A stretch of 64,000 nt of DNA from Agrypnia vestita (taxonomy: Eukaryota > Arthropoda > Insecta > Trichoptera > Phryganeidae): contig JADDOH010000132.1 in NCBI GenBank assembly GCA_016648135.1, positions 434,001-498,000 of the forward strand, given 5' to 3'. The notes beneath the pieces are model-generated. The model did no database searches. It was given only the letters and a program-made list of their open reading frames with translations, and was not told the origin of the DNA. This document shows positions 32,024 to 44,200 of this stretch, in pieces (the first letter of the stretch is position 1; every line of letters starts with the position of its first letter). A program made the translations under genes and the position numbers.

Positions 32024-33104
32024 AAAAACACAAAACAAAGAATCAAAAAGGAATATTAAAATTTTCAAATTGGTTTAAAATATTATTAGGTACCTACCAG
32101 TCGTATTTAAACTATCCAACAGACATAGGGGTGGTAGGTATTTAATTCGAAAAGCATTCGACGAAACAGCGAGAAAAAATTAAAAACAAAGGCAAAAAAT
32201 AATTGCATTTGTAGTTACAAGATTATAGACTATTTTATAGTTTGTAGTGCGAATATTATTATGATAATAAAAATATTCACATTTTACATTTATTTTGTAA
32301 TCTTTATTCGATAATTTAATCATTATTACCTACTTTGGTTGTAATGATTTGTTAAAAGTGAATAAATATATCATCCCACTTACTGGCAAGTTTTATATTA
32401 TTACCATTTTATTTTTGTTATTGTACCGAAACGACAATCGTTAAAAAAGACTCAAAAGTCGTTTTCACGTATCAATGATGTTGAAAACTCTTCTTCAATT
32501 AAGTAATTGAAAGCAGATGCAAACACTGTGTGATTTATTTGGTAACGTCAATGCATTTTGTGAATGGTAAGCAAAACGCATGTCGCAATTGACACTTGCA
32601 ATTATCGCTGTAGAGCAAGTGTTTTGTTGTGGGCCCGCTTCGACCAGCAGGAAGTTACTTCCCTCTGGCAAACTGTATTTTGAAAAGTAATTACTGCTCG
32701 TCAAAAGAAGGACCCGTAAATAACTCGGGAGTTTTATTGCTGTAAACTGTTGTGAAGCAGCGTTGTGAGCAGGCCCCTCGGGAGGTCGCGCCCCAGCCGT
32801 CCAGTAGGAGTCTATCCACGTCTTGGTCGTGGAAAACCGAAACGGGGACGATGTGAGAGATTTCGTCAAAAGAATGGTTCGACTGCATGTGGGATACTTA
32901 GAAGGACGTCCATAATTCTTAAACGCAATAAAATGTTGTAAATTCAATCGGACGTAATTCACGATTACACTTTCTAATAAATAATGTAAATTTATTATTA
33001 TTATACATTTTAATACGTTATTTTAATCACGGCTCTTAATTAGACCGAGGTTCGTATGTACGATAAATTAGTCGAACAGTACGTAAATTTGACTTTTTTT
33101 AATA
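32024..33104. other. Intergenic DNA with a GC-elevated island (32570-32890)
   Basis: CCCCTCGGGAGGTCGCGCCC and CGAAACGGGGACGATG lie in a GC-elevated stretch where several frames are open on the minus strand (for example 32495-32962). No family, start context or splice site supports a gene. It could be a conserved non-coding element. Confidence 0.25.
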
Positions 33105-33300
33105 GGATAATCTTTACTTTGGTCTAGAAAATACGACAGTAAAAAAAAAATTATATATATAAGTACCTACTTATAAAAATGATTTTGAAATTCAACATTT
33201 TAAATTTCCGCCAAAAATCCGCAAAATTTCACTAGTCACGCCTATGTGCGTCACAATTGTACGGTAGGTACCCAGACGTCACAACCAATCATATGCGTTT
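33105..33300 (+). repeat. Dispersed repeat R5, diverged partial copy
   Basis: AATCTTTACTTTGGT, ATTTTAAATTTCCGCC and GTGCGTCAC follow the same order as 35100-35250. Weak but collinear. Confidence 0.35.
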
Positions 33301-33536
33301 TAATGGAGTTGTATTTTTAAAGATTTTTATAATTAAAAATATGAATGAAAATTATTATTATCCCCCCCCCCATATTATCCATACTGAATATTATACTTAA
33401 TATTTATGAATCTATTTCGTATATCTTCATCGGTGTTTAATAAGGATGTGAAATTTCCTTATTGAATATACCAAGTTAACGTAACAGAATATGGTGTGCC
33501 CGATTAAACACTATTTCTTAAAAGGAAAATAAGTAT

Positions 33537-34300
33537 TTTGTCCTATTCGGTAGAATTCTGAAAATAACAAGTTTGTTATTTTGGTGTTTGTTACCCCAAC
33601 ACTCAAACATAGAAATGTTATAGATTTACGACAATTCGCCTTATTTGGTGATTACTGATTACTACCCCAACCAATAATGTAATAATCTGTAATACGTCAA
33701 TGACACCAACAATCAAAAATAGGCGGACGGATTTATTTAGTAATAACTTAATCAATTTACATTTACGACAATTTTTGCAATTTTAGACGAGACTTTTGAA
33801 AGTAGTCGTGAATCTATATGTCAAATTAAGGTGATATGTTGATATAGGTGAATGAGGAGTAGGTACAAAGGATTCATAAATTGCTCTCTACATGCACAAT
33901 GGTGCAATATCACTTTTCAACACCCAACAGTTGTGCAGCAATGGCATATTTTTTTAAATTTATATTAAAATAGGCAAAATATTTTGTTACACATACTTGG
34001 ATTGTAATGTTGGAACTCCACAATGCCTGGGTGTTATTAAAAAGACCGGTTTATTTTAGATCGGTAAAGATACAAATATTTTTTTAAAAGATGGTAGAAA
34101 TCAGTTTGTTTCGCACACATCTACTAATTTCTTCATCCAAAGAGTTAAAATATTAAATTATAGCCAATATTTTCTTCACAATTATAGAAATATCGACATT
34201 CGACAGATGTCATAACGTTTCTTTATTTTTGAGTGTTAGGTTAACAACCTCCAAATAACAATCTTGTTATTTTCAAAATACGACTGATTGTAACCGTATG
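33537..34300. repeat. Foldback made of R6 ends
   Basis: R6 wording (TTCTGAAAATAACAAG, GTTACCCCAACACTCAAA) at 33555-33615 recurs inverted at 34230-34290 (GAGTGTTAGGTTAACAACCTCC, CTTGTTATTTTCAAAATACG), giving an element of about 750 bp with ~60-bp inverted ends. Non-coding inside. Confidence 0.55.
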
Positions 34301-34444
34301 AGTGTTACTCAAATGAAACTCCTATATTAAAATAATGTTTATATTACGTGCGCGTGAACTCCGAATCAAATACCTTCGTTTTTATATAAAAGTTATTATT
34401 ATTATCAAGCCATAATGCAATTATACCTATCATTGTATAATTAA

Positions 34445-35087
34445 GGAGTTACACCACCTTGTGGCATCAAAAATACATTCAATTTTCAGATAAGAAAAAT
34501 TACGTAACTATTGCACATACAAAATTAATTTTATTAATATTTTTTATTAACAAATTATTTTAAAAATTTAAAGTTTCAGTTATTTGCTGTCCCGCAAAGA
34601 TCCTTCTCAGAGACGTGCGCAGCTAGTGGGGATAATCGGTTGCCTGTGTTAGATTGAAATGAAAAAGTCAACTAGTTTATTCTTAAATGATGTATTTTCT
34701 ATGATGCATATCGAAATTTTTTTAAATATTTTTCATTTTTTTCCTAAAAAATCAAAATAAGTTAAGAATTGATAATAAGCTACATCGAAGATAATATTAT
34801 CAGTGAGATAAAAGTTTCGAGAAAAACGCTATTTCATATAACTCGGATAATTTTTTTTTTTTAATAAGTTATGATTCAAAATGTTCTTAAAACTTCGAGG
34901 TTTTTTTAAGTAAGTTTTTTTTTAAGTTTAAGTAAATAAATTTTAAAGAAGAATAGTAAATCTCTTGAGAGAAATGTCCAGATGTATTCCACTAAAAATA
35001 AAATATTTACTCCCTTTTTCATATATCATATTGCATATTTTTACAGTTCTTTAGTAAGATTAGTAATATTATATAGTAATTTCACTT
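34445..35087. mobile_element. TTAA-type DNA element, partial
   Basis: TTAA (34441-34444) is followed by GGAGTTACACCACCTTGTGG. This matches the inverse of the right end at 41240-41263. Further shared blocks (CAAAGATCCTTCTC, AGTTTCGAGAAAAACGC) follow in the order expected from the minus strand of 40581-41263. The far end was not found and may have been overwritten by the repeat at 35088. Confidence 0.5.
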
Positions 35088-35625
35088 TTATTTTAATAGA
35101 AAAATCTTAACTTTGGTTAAGAAAGTTTTTTAATAAAATACGTTTATGAAAAAAATAATAGGTATGCATCTATATTAACATTAAAAAACAATTTTAAAAA
35201 TCACCATTTTAAACTCACGCCAAAACGCTTATTTTCGCAAGTGACGTCACGCATTAATTTTTGTCAATCTGACGTTTAACACGTAACAGCACATTCGCGT
35301 ATTTAGACGTTAATTAGTTTTTTTACATTGTGCATATAATGCGTCCACAACGTCTGGGAAAAAGTTTTGTAGATATTGTATGGTACCCAAACAACTGAAA
35401 ACTCCCGAGAATGTTAGAGAAAAATGAAGGCAACATGAAGACATCTATTTTCGGTAAGTTATCGGATTTTTCTTGTGAAAATCCGTCCTCCATTCTTTTA
35501 AATGTATTCTTAGATTGTTTATTTTATTAAAATAGTTCACAAACACCGCAACATCTATATAAACACCAGGCAAACACGAGTAAAAACAAAGCGAAGACGA
35601 ACAGTGACCATAGAAAAAAAACAAA
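35088..35625 (+). repeat. Dispersed repeat R5
   Basis: AATACGTTTATGAAAAA, GTCTGGGAAAAAGTTTTGTA, GAAAATCCGTCCTCCATT and AGCGAAGACGAACAGTGACC are repeated inverted at 51625-52020. Non-coding; class unknown. Confidence 0.7.
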
Positions 35626-36057
35626 TTATCTCTAATTAATAGTGTACTTACATTGGCAAGTGTGTATTAACCATACGTTGAAACGTAACACTAATGTCGC
35701 ATTTCAACACGTAAAATGCTAGCAGTCGTCATATTATTTGTATAAAGCACGTAAGACTCGCTGTCAGCGCTTTGGGAAATTAACCCCAGCGGTTGGTCTT
35801 GCCCAGTAATTAATAGTTGTGTTGGTATTTTTATTGCGCAGTTTCTCAAAGTAGCCATTAATTATTCCAACTGATGGCCCATAAACCGATCACTGAAAAG
35901 AAGAAAATTATTTATTGATTCAGATTAGAGATTTTATATTTTGATTATAAATCATTTAAATTAAATCATTTTGTTGTATTGTACAAATCGAATATAATAA
36001 GATGAAAGATTTAAAGGATGTTAAATCACATACCTACCAGGCGCGTGCAGTCAGTAT
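35626..36057. promoter_or_regulatory. Intergenic DNA, enhancer-like stretch (35755-35900)
   Basis: Mixed composition with two TAATTA-type homeodomain cores (CAGTAATTAATAGTT and GCCATTAATTATTCC) between GC-rich words. No frame. Suggestive only. Confidence 0.2.
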
Positions 36058-36560
36058 ATTGTAACGAGATTCTAAAGAGAATTAACGCACTGTCCGAATT
36101 CCTTGTAACGTGTCGTAACACTATCAAAAGATCGAAACGGCCTATAATAATCTAGGGTGATCTAAAACCTTCAGGAAATGTTTAGAAACGCCTGGAACAA
36201 CCGAGAAGCGACGAGGACCTTCTCCTAAATACTAGAATAATATATAAAGTACGAAAATACCAGAATTTTAAAGTGTTAGATAGATGGATTCAGTGCGAAG
36301 TACAAAACGCAAACGCAAAACGCAAACCGCGAGACGACGCCCAGTGTGCCCAGTCATCAGCAAATACCTACGTGCAAAAACAGAATATTTTAGCAAGTGA
36401 TAAAAACGTGTTACCCAGTGATATATTGCGAAATAGTGTAATTAAAAGAATAGCGTTAAGTTTAATTCGTATATGTAACTTCGTACATTGAATAGTTAAT
36501 TATTCATTAATTAATAAATCGTTCATTAATTTTCATTTATATTGAGGAAGTAGCTACTTG
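36058..36560 (+). repeat. Promoter-bearing dispersed repeat, LTR-like (copy C)
   Basis: CCTTCAGGAAATGTTTAGAA, GCCTGGAACAACCGAGAAGC and CTAGAATAAT form a run of GAA/TTC half-sites, followed by ATATATAAAGTACG as TATA and GATTCAGTGCGAAGT as a possible start region. The order resembles the minus-strand repeats at 1-297 and 17077-17551. It opens TGTAACG, as many LTRs do. A 72-codon frame at 36273 in the leader has no family support. Confidence 0.4.
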
Positions 36561-38280
36561 AACGTATATTTTGGAGAAAAAGCTAAATTAAATATTTATC
36601 CGACAGAATACAAAATCAGAATTATCTGGAATATTACGAGAAATAATAAATAGGAATATTACGAGGTTCATATTTTATTCCGTAGAAATTGTAGCTAAGT
36701 ACGTACCTACAGCATATTTCAAAGTATCGACTATACAACGTTCGCGCTGGTACCTACCAACTAAAATTAGAAATAATATTAAATATAGATAAATTATTTT
36801 GTGTTTTGATAAGTTCATTTAATACTAAAATATATGTAGACGTAAAATCTTCGTCAGCCTGCCGAAGACAACTCAAAATACAATGAATATAAATGAGTTT
36901 AAATTGGAGTGCAAAAAGTTTATTATGAAAAAAATATTAATTGACTTATTTTTATGAACTTCTGTCCGTCTGTCTGTCGTACAGCCAGTAAATCGCTGAA
37001 ATTAAAACTTTAGATAATTAGAGTGTGACACGCAATCAGCGCGCGGGATATGTTGCGCGGTCACGCAAGGCAAATTGTTTTTATTATTTCCCATGATTTC
37101 TCACTGGTATACTGCTAGTAAATTATAAAAATATGAAAAATATCTAAAATATTCATTTTTCTTTGGGACAGCTTCTGTAGGTAAGACCAACATTATATTT
37201 ATTATATTATAAGTCAAGTGTTACATAAAAGGTAAAGCAGCCATTTGTACCTTACATTAACCATTTTAAAGATGTAAACCTAACCAAAATTACGACACCG
37301 TCAATTATGCGTAGAATGTATACTCTTACATATCGAGTGAATTTTTCTTCACATTTTTTATTTTTGTTCCAAACCCTCACTTTTTCCATACCCACGTCAG
37401 GCGGACGGAACCAACCGATCGATTATAATTTGTGGCGCATTAAAATATTCTTATATCGACATTTGAAATTCTAACATCTAAACAAACACGTTGTAAAGCG
37501 ACTGTTAAAAAACTCGATACCAACAAAGCGTGTCACGCGCACCGAGCTCATCTCCGGGATGATGGATCGACGAGGGCCGCCGCTGCCACCTGCTGGCGGC
37601 GAATGTTATTTCCGAAATGTGCTGGAGATGGAAATCGCTCAAACCACAAAAAAATTTACAACTAATAAAAAATTTACGTCCTTTCTTCTTTATTATAATT
37701 AAATGTATTGTTTTATGTTAACTTGAAAACCAAACCATCGTTTTCATTGGTGCGAGCAGCGAATGCTTATCTATGTGTGGATGCGGTGCGTAGAACCATT
37801 GAAAAAGTGAGTAAAAAACAAAAGATAGACCTATACATACAACATATAAATAACAATCACAAATTAAAATAAACACATTTAAAAAAACTATTACGCAAAT
37901 AAAAATTTACGCAGAAAATCAATTGAATAAAAAACTATATGTGGGGTATAAAAGCAAAGGCAATAATATCTATAAAAAAAAGCACTCATCGAGGAGTACT
38001 AATTTAGAATGATTAGTACTGAATTCGAAATTTTATAGGAAGTATGACTTATAAATTTATAGGAAACATGATTTTGGAAGGGATAGATACAAAAATATAT
38101 AATTCAGTACTTTTTAAATTAGTAATCCTCGGGGACACCATTCAAAACGTTTTTAACTTTTTTGGGTATTGCTGTTATTTAAAATTAAAAAGTCAACAAA
38201 CCTATGAGTAAAACAGTGAAATTTTAGCAGATTTTAATATAGAAACTGTCACTTAGAATCGACAGCATGTTTACCTTTAA
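36561..38280. other. Intergenic DNA around a CTCF-like site
   Basis: GC-elevated islands occur near 37030-37070 and 37530-37615. No exon-like frame. Confidence 0.4.
37582..37596 (-). promoter_or_regulatory. CTCF-consensus binding site
   Basis: The minus strand reads CCAGCAGGTGGCAGC, matching all 14 positions of the CTCF consensus CCASYAGRKGGCRS. It lies in a small GC-rich island in AT-rich DNA. CTCF is an insulator and chromatin-architecture protein whose core motif is shared by vertebrates and insects. Occupancy cannot be judged from sequence. Confidence 0.5.
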
Positions 38281-39529
38281 GGGGTTACGTGTAGTCAGAG
38301 GCGCAAAAAAATAGACATTTTCAAAAAAAAAAATTTTGAACGGTTGTTTAATGTTTTGATTCAATACATAATACCAACGTTTTACACTATATTTTAAGTA
38401 ACTAGACCGAAAATTTCAAACAAAATTATTAATACTGGACCACGATAGAATTTCGATTCTTGACCCCTGTTTTGCGAGTAGTGCCTCGCGGTGTCCATCA
38501 GTGCTTCTTAGTGGATTATCTAAATTTAATGAAACAAAAATAAATTAGTAATTTAATAGTTTATCTTGTGCTTAATCGAAGCTTTTTTATTTTTTTTCAA
38601 ATTTAGCAAAATGGCGGTCTTTGAAAGTTTAATTATGAATTTTGAGGGAAAAAATCACTCATTTATTATTTATAAAAAAAAAAATTTAAGTAAAAAAAAA
38701 ATCCTTCGATTAAGCACAAGTTTTTAATACCTAAAATACGATGTTTAAATTTCAGTTAAATCTATCGAGTAGTTTTTAAAATATCGTGGACACCGCTTTT
38801 GAAAAAGTTATTTTGAGAAAAACGCGTTTAAAGTTTTATGCATAAATAATTAATACAAATAAAATTTAAAAAATTACTTACGTAGAATCGCCTATTTCTG
38901 GTACATATAATACATCTTCTGCCGATGTGTAAGCCTCCAAGATGTCGATTTTTTTTATCTACGTCTCATTTTGCCTTCTCGAGTGACCTGATTTGCACGC
39001 TGGTCAGCAATCTTTATGCGCTCTATATCGAGTTTTTCAGCGTACCAGTGTGCATTAGGTCCATAATTTAATCCTATGCATTGGCAATCATTAATATTCC
39101 TTGCATACCTTCATGACGTCTCATTATAAATTTTTGAAAATGATTATAATACTCGCACAACTGCCTATCGACTGCTGGATTTCACTGCCACTGAAGTACT
39201 AACACTAAAACAAATCTCAATTAGCCTAAAGGGTCGTATGTCTAAAAGTAGAAGTATAAAAAAATTTTCATACATTATACTTAGAATTAATCAGGTAAAA
39301 ACCGCATTCCGTAGCAATCGCCCCGTTTGTCAGCCCGGCCGGCTCCAGTACCGTCCGCGTGTCAGTACGGGCGGCAGCAGAGGGCCCTACAGTTATCGTT
39401 GGATATCTTTAAAACTAATAACCGGATCGAGTTGATATTTTCACACAATATTTTCGAAACATTTTTCTTTAAGAAAATACTAAAAAAAATTTTTTCGATT
39501 TTTTAAAAATCCTGACTACACGTAACCCC
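38281..39529 (-). mobile_element. TTAA-flanked DNA transposon, decayed
   Basis: 1249 bp bounded by an 18-bp perfect terminal inverted repeat (GGGGTTACGTGTAGTCAG), with TTAA at each side (38277-38280 and 39530-39533). TTAA targets are used by Kolobok and piggyBac elements. The transposase remnant inside points to the Kolobok-like side. Confidence 0.8.
38884..39165 (-). pseudogene. Transposase C-terminal remnant in the TTAA element
   Basis: The minus strand reads CEYYNHFQKFIMRRHEGMQG, then in another frame NDCQCIGLNYGPNAHWY, KLDIERIKIADQRANQVTRE and GKMRRR, and after one more shift DILEAYTSAEDVLYVPEIGD. The REG..RRR..LE...SAED.LY.P.I.D ending is the C-terminal pattern of the Mutator-like transposases (PF20700 type, as I recall it) found in TTAA/Kolobok-like elements of insects. 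At least two frameshifts are present and the catalytic core is absent, so it is dead. Confidence 0.55.
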
Positions 39530-39744
39530 TTAATGTAAGCAAGCTGTCTCGGAATACATATACAAACTCATTGTACCTATACATTATCCAGTCTATGTAG
39601 TCTAGGCAATAATGAGTGTGTGTGATAGTTTGTTCGCATATTATCGTGATAAAATATATCCTTTGAGTGCTCTGACAATGGAAATCTGAGATATACATTA
39701 GAGGAAAATCAATTTGAGAACTGATAATTTCGTACAGAAATAAT

Positions 39745-39895
39745 TAATCTATTAACTTCCTCTATCTGACAAACTAAGGATATTGAGTTCATTCATAATT
39801 ATGTGGTAATTAATTGAAGAAATGGGTAGATTTAATTTAAAATTGACAAATCGTAAGAATTTATGTTGAATTCTCTCTATGGTCTGTACATGTAC

Positions 39896-39930
<35 letters not shown>

Positions 39931-39935
39931 CAGGG
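39745..39935 (-). pseudogene. Non-LTR polymerase fragment next to (TA)n
   Basis: The minus frame contains VQTIERIQHKFLRFV and NYHIIMNELNILSLSDR, the conserved end region of Jockey-like polymerases (IERIQ.KFLR, ...L..LSL..RR). It is interrupted at its start by an uninterrupted (TA)n run (about 39898-39929). About 50 residues are left. Confidence 0.6.
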
Positions 39936-40178
39936 GAACCATGCAAATTAGTCCAATAGATAATAAAAAATAAACGAAATGATCTTCTTCTTCTTGCAAT
40001 GAGCCTTAACGCATTCGCTGCTGGCACGAATATGCTTGTACCCGCGCCGTGCGCAACGATTTAAATAATTCATGAATTTTATAACACATGTACTAGCTGT
40101 AACCCATCAATAATGACATTGGTTCGCGTTTTGCTAAGCCCTAATAATATACATTTATACTATCTTTTTGGCGGTCCA

Positions 40179-40445
40179 CGGAGAGACGGCCGCAGCAACA
40201 CGTTTAGAGCGGCCGGTTCAGGTTCGCCGGCCCGGGGTTCAAACCCCATCTCCGATCGTTTAATTTGGTTTTTTAGCCATGAATTTGAACGAAATTACGG
40301 ACGTGTCACGTCGTTACACGAAGATACGGAATGACAGACAGACGGATGGACGCACAGACAGAGGGACCCGGGATTCTAGCCCCATCTCCGGTCGTTTAAT
40401 TCGTTTTTTAGCCGTGAATTCGAACGCAATTACAGACGTTACGAA
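40179..40445 (+). mobile_element. tRNA-like SINE with partial tandem duplication
   Basis: 40179-40254 is 76 nt with CGGAGA/TCTCCG ends and a B box, GGGGTTCAAACCCC. The inner arm GGCCGG ... CCGGCC forms a 6-bp stem. The D-loop is too long for a normal tRNA. The 3' portion plus body (CCCCATCTCCGATCGTTTAA ... TTTTTTAGCC ... GAATTTGAACGAAATTAC) is repeated at about 40365-40435 with CCCCATCTCCGGTCGTTTAA. Read as a SINE or other tRNA-related repeat. Confidence 0.5.
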
Positions 40446-40580
40446 TTATTATGTTTGATAGTTTAAATATATCCATAATACGTATTCATTTGCCGTTAGA
40501 TACATATGTCACTGCCTGTTTCTCAGTATATGCAAACATAGCGAAGAGTTTTGATGTTAATTAAGAGGTATTGCAATTGA

Positions 40581-41263
40581 GGGGTTAAACCACTTTCAGA
40601 TTTTCAACGAGTTTTTTTTTATCTTTTAGCTAGAAGTTTTAATAGGTTATAATTTGAGCCACCATTCATTCAAAAAAAAAAAATTTTTTTTAGCTAAATT
40701 CTAAGCTAAGTTATAACTAAATTCACCTAACGCGCTAGCTTATTTCAAGCTAGCGTGGTAGTTGAATTTTTATTTCATTATTCTTTTGCGTTTTTCTCGA
40801 AACTCATTTTTTTCAGACTGGTGGATACAATTTCTTAAAAAAGATTAGGCCAGTTTTGTTCAATTTTTACACACATCTTAGGTACTACTAATATTATATT
40901 CGAGTACGATTTTTTTTTGATTAAATGTGTCGTTTACTCATTATGAACTATTACTTTAGATTTATTTAAAAAAATATTTTGACATAGCTCTCATTTGCAA
41001 AAAAAAAATTTACATCACAGAAATTACATAATTTAAAAAAAAAACATTTTAATCACACCAGCTGCAGTCAAGGAGAAGATCCTTAGCGGAATAGCATATA
41101 ATTCTGTCATTTTGAAGTTTCCAAAATATTTTTTTTTATGAAAGATGTTAAATCAAGCATGCCGTGAACAATTATAATGAAACGAATATTGCATGTGTAA
41201 TAATTACGTTAAAAGAAAATTTAATTTGTTTTATTTTTTGATGCTTCAAAGTGGTGTAACCCT
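40581..41263. mobile_element. TTAA-type non-autonomous element
   Basis: About 683 bp with ends GGGGTTAAACCACTTT and the inverse of AGGGTTACACCACTTT. It is flanked by TTGA (40577-40580, a changed TTAA) and TTAA (41264-41267). It contains a 9-bp perfect hairpin CGCTAGCTT ... AAGCTAGCG near 40733-40756. It is related to 34445 and, at its tips, to 38281. Non-coding. Confidence 0.6.
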
Positions 41264-44200
41264 TTAATTTTGTAAGTGGTTTCAAGCAAAGACAATCAAT
41301 TCATTACCTGTATAGTCAATAATTCAATCCACCATTAGCCACTTTCAGGATACACAAAAGACTGCAAACAATATCACGTAACGTGTAACTTAAAAAATAT
41401 TTTGTTTAATTTTGGGTGACTTTAAATGTTTATTATTTAAAGTCAAGTTTATTATTATTATTGTTGTTTTAATATAAATTTATACATGGGATACCAGTTA
41501 CATCAATATTCTTTCTATGTTTAAATTAAGTTATTGTGCTATAGTATATTGTAATATAATATGATGATAAATAAGAAAACTACATTTTGTAAAAGCACAC
41601 AATAGAGATTTTCTAAAAAATGTCTACTTGAGCGATTTTTTGACGAATCATTAACATACATTTATTATATTATTCTAATTTTTTAGAAGAACGTAACTGA
41701 TATTTTTAATATTCGTATTTACATATTTATAACATTTATACACTGAACTTTGTATAATATGGATCTTAATTCAACACCATTTTAACATTACCTTCATCAT
41801 CACACATATTTTATTCTTGGCATTAGAATTAATTCTTTAAAATATTTTAAACAAAAGATAATACTAGACTTTTGAGCTTAGGTTTGGTTTTTAATACTCT
41901 GCTGAATGAATATATAAATTTTCCCTGTATATCCTTGTATTTTATTTAACTTATTTGTTTTAAATATCACAGATAAATAAAATAAGTTTTTAATATTGAC
42001 AAATGTAAAACTGCATACAATCTTCGTAAATTCTTCATGAAAGAGATTGTTTATGTAATATTGTAATATTTTGTCAAACAGGAGGTCCTAAGTAGGGACA
42101 ATAATCAGCTTCCAGTAACTGCAAATACTCTTGACAATTATTTAAAGATCACGTTCCTTTAGAAACAAACATTGAAGGTTTTTGATAAAAGCACAGTAGG
42201 CATCGACAGAGATATCTGCTGTAAGAAGTCCTAATAACCGAGTAAACACCCACCCCGTGTTTATCTTTGTGACCAAAACAAAGGCAGCCTCTTTTCCCCA
42301 TGGTCCAGCAACGTTCCACTTAATTTCTTTATAGTTCGGTTACACATTTTAAAACAATTGAACACCCGTATGGTATTTCAGACAAAAATGTCTGGCCAAA
42401 CAGTAAAGCACGCGATTGGCATTATTGCCCATCATAAAACTTTAGAAGGAAATTTTCTACACTTCAAGGAACTTCATTATTCCTCTACGGGGACGGAGAA
42501 CACCCTGGTAGCCAGGAAGTCACTTGTGATGACGTACGAACATCAGCCATTTAATTTTTTTAGATATTTAAAAAAATTATATTTTAAAACTTTATTCTTA
42601 TTAATATTAACTGGAATAAACTTTAATTTATAAAAAAGCAAATTTATTGGAGTATGTACTTATAATTTATTTTACGGAATACAAAATGTCAAGGTACCTA
42701 CTTGGTACACGGAATAAATATAGCATCGATATTGACAATATATAACAACTGAGCAATAATTAAAGTAAAAAAATGCATAATCATATTAATTCTTCAAATT
42801 ATTGAAATACGCTATGTATCGTTCCGGTGATGATACCATATTTCACAGTTATCCAAGGAGAAACAGAAAGCTATTGCCGTACCTGGCGACAGATTGGTAA
42901 TACAGAGTCCGTACCACCACCGACATGTGTGAGGTAATATAATACTGTATAACTATTATATTATATATCATATTAGTAGGTTACCCTAATTTAAGTTTAA
43001 CGGCATTGATATATCTGAAGCTTGTCTCGATTGTTCTACGATGTTTCACATAAAATAATATTTTTTTAATCTATTTAAATTAAAACATTGCTGCCAACAG
43101 TGAATTAAAAAATCCAGCATAGCAATAAATTTAAAGATATCTATCTGATGATGGAAGTTAATTTAAAAATGACATTTTTGCCGAGAATACTAGAAAAGTC
43201 ACATGTACATTCATATTTCAAATGTATGTAAACACATTTATTTAGAAACAAATCTACTTACCGTGTTGTATATGATTGATTGGCTTTACGTGTACCTAAC
43301 TATTAGAAAAAAACACTTGTCCAAACAATATGCATAGGTACATTCTGATTGACAATAGCAAAGGCACAAACATTAGCAAAACCACAGGATAGAAGTTCAA
43401 AACACTGAAGGAAAGGCTCATCATTCTAGTTTTAAAAAAAAATCTGGTGAACTGGGCGAACGAGCAAAATACAAAGACCGAATGTTCTGCGTGATGTTTT
43501 CAACGGTGCGCAAAAGTAAACTTTTCTACTAATGTTCTAGTACCTTTTTTGGTTCAGTGACAGATTGCCAAGGGCGATGGGAGCTCGCGGGAGGTATATT
43601 GTGATGATGGCACATTAGTCCACCGAAGCTGACAGCACCCGCCTGTATTTTGACATTACAAATTTTCAAACGCACAAAAGACAAAGATTTCTTTGCATTA
43701 TTTTCAAATTTACGATTCATAAATTTGGACGATTGTAATGACGCTAAAAGGCGTTGTGAATTATTTTGTATCGCAAGTGATTTTCTGAGAACGAAAGCTT
43801 CGAGATAATGTTTACTAACGCAAACATATTTTAAACTACTGAGAATGAAATATATTTTACCATATGTTGTCAGATTTTTTAAATCCCCAATAATCTGTCC
43901 GTAATTTCTTACCCAATAGCTGATTTCATTCGTTTTCAAAATTGTTCCGTCCGTAACTTCCTAAAATCATTTTTTTGATAGCTGATCTCATTCCGTTTTC
44001 AAAATTGTTATTCAATAAAATGAAAACATTAACTTTATTTTTTTAATAAAATACTCTGAATTAAATTTTTTTTTAATGTTTACATTTTTTTAAATGTATC
44101 AGTTTAAAGAAAATTACATCTAATAAGTGCATCCATTACTATATCGAATATGTCATCGGTATTAATCATTAATCAAAACAACAATGTCGTTCACTAACGC

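Noticed and set aside
32495..32962. 155-codon minus-strand open frame
   Set aside because: Several overlapping frames are open because the island is GC-rich; no motif, start context or splice site supports a protein.
40179..40254. Functional tRNA gene
   Set aside because: Right length, acceptor-like ends and B box, but the D-loop is far too long, the T-stem is mispaired, and the 3' part is repeated with body sequence, as in a SINE.
43529..43939. 136-codon minus-strand open frame
   Set aside because: Composition changes along its length, no family match, and it spans AT-rich and GC-rich blocks, as chance frames do.
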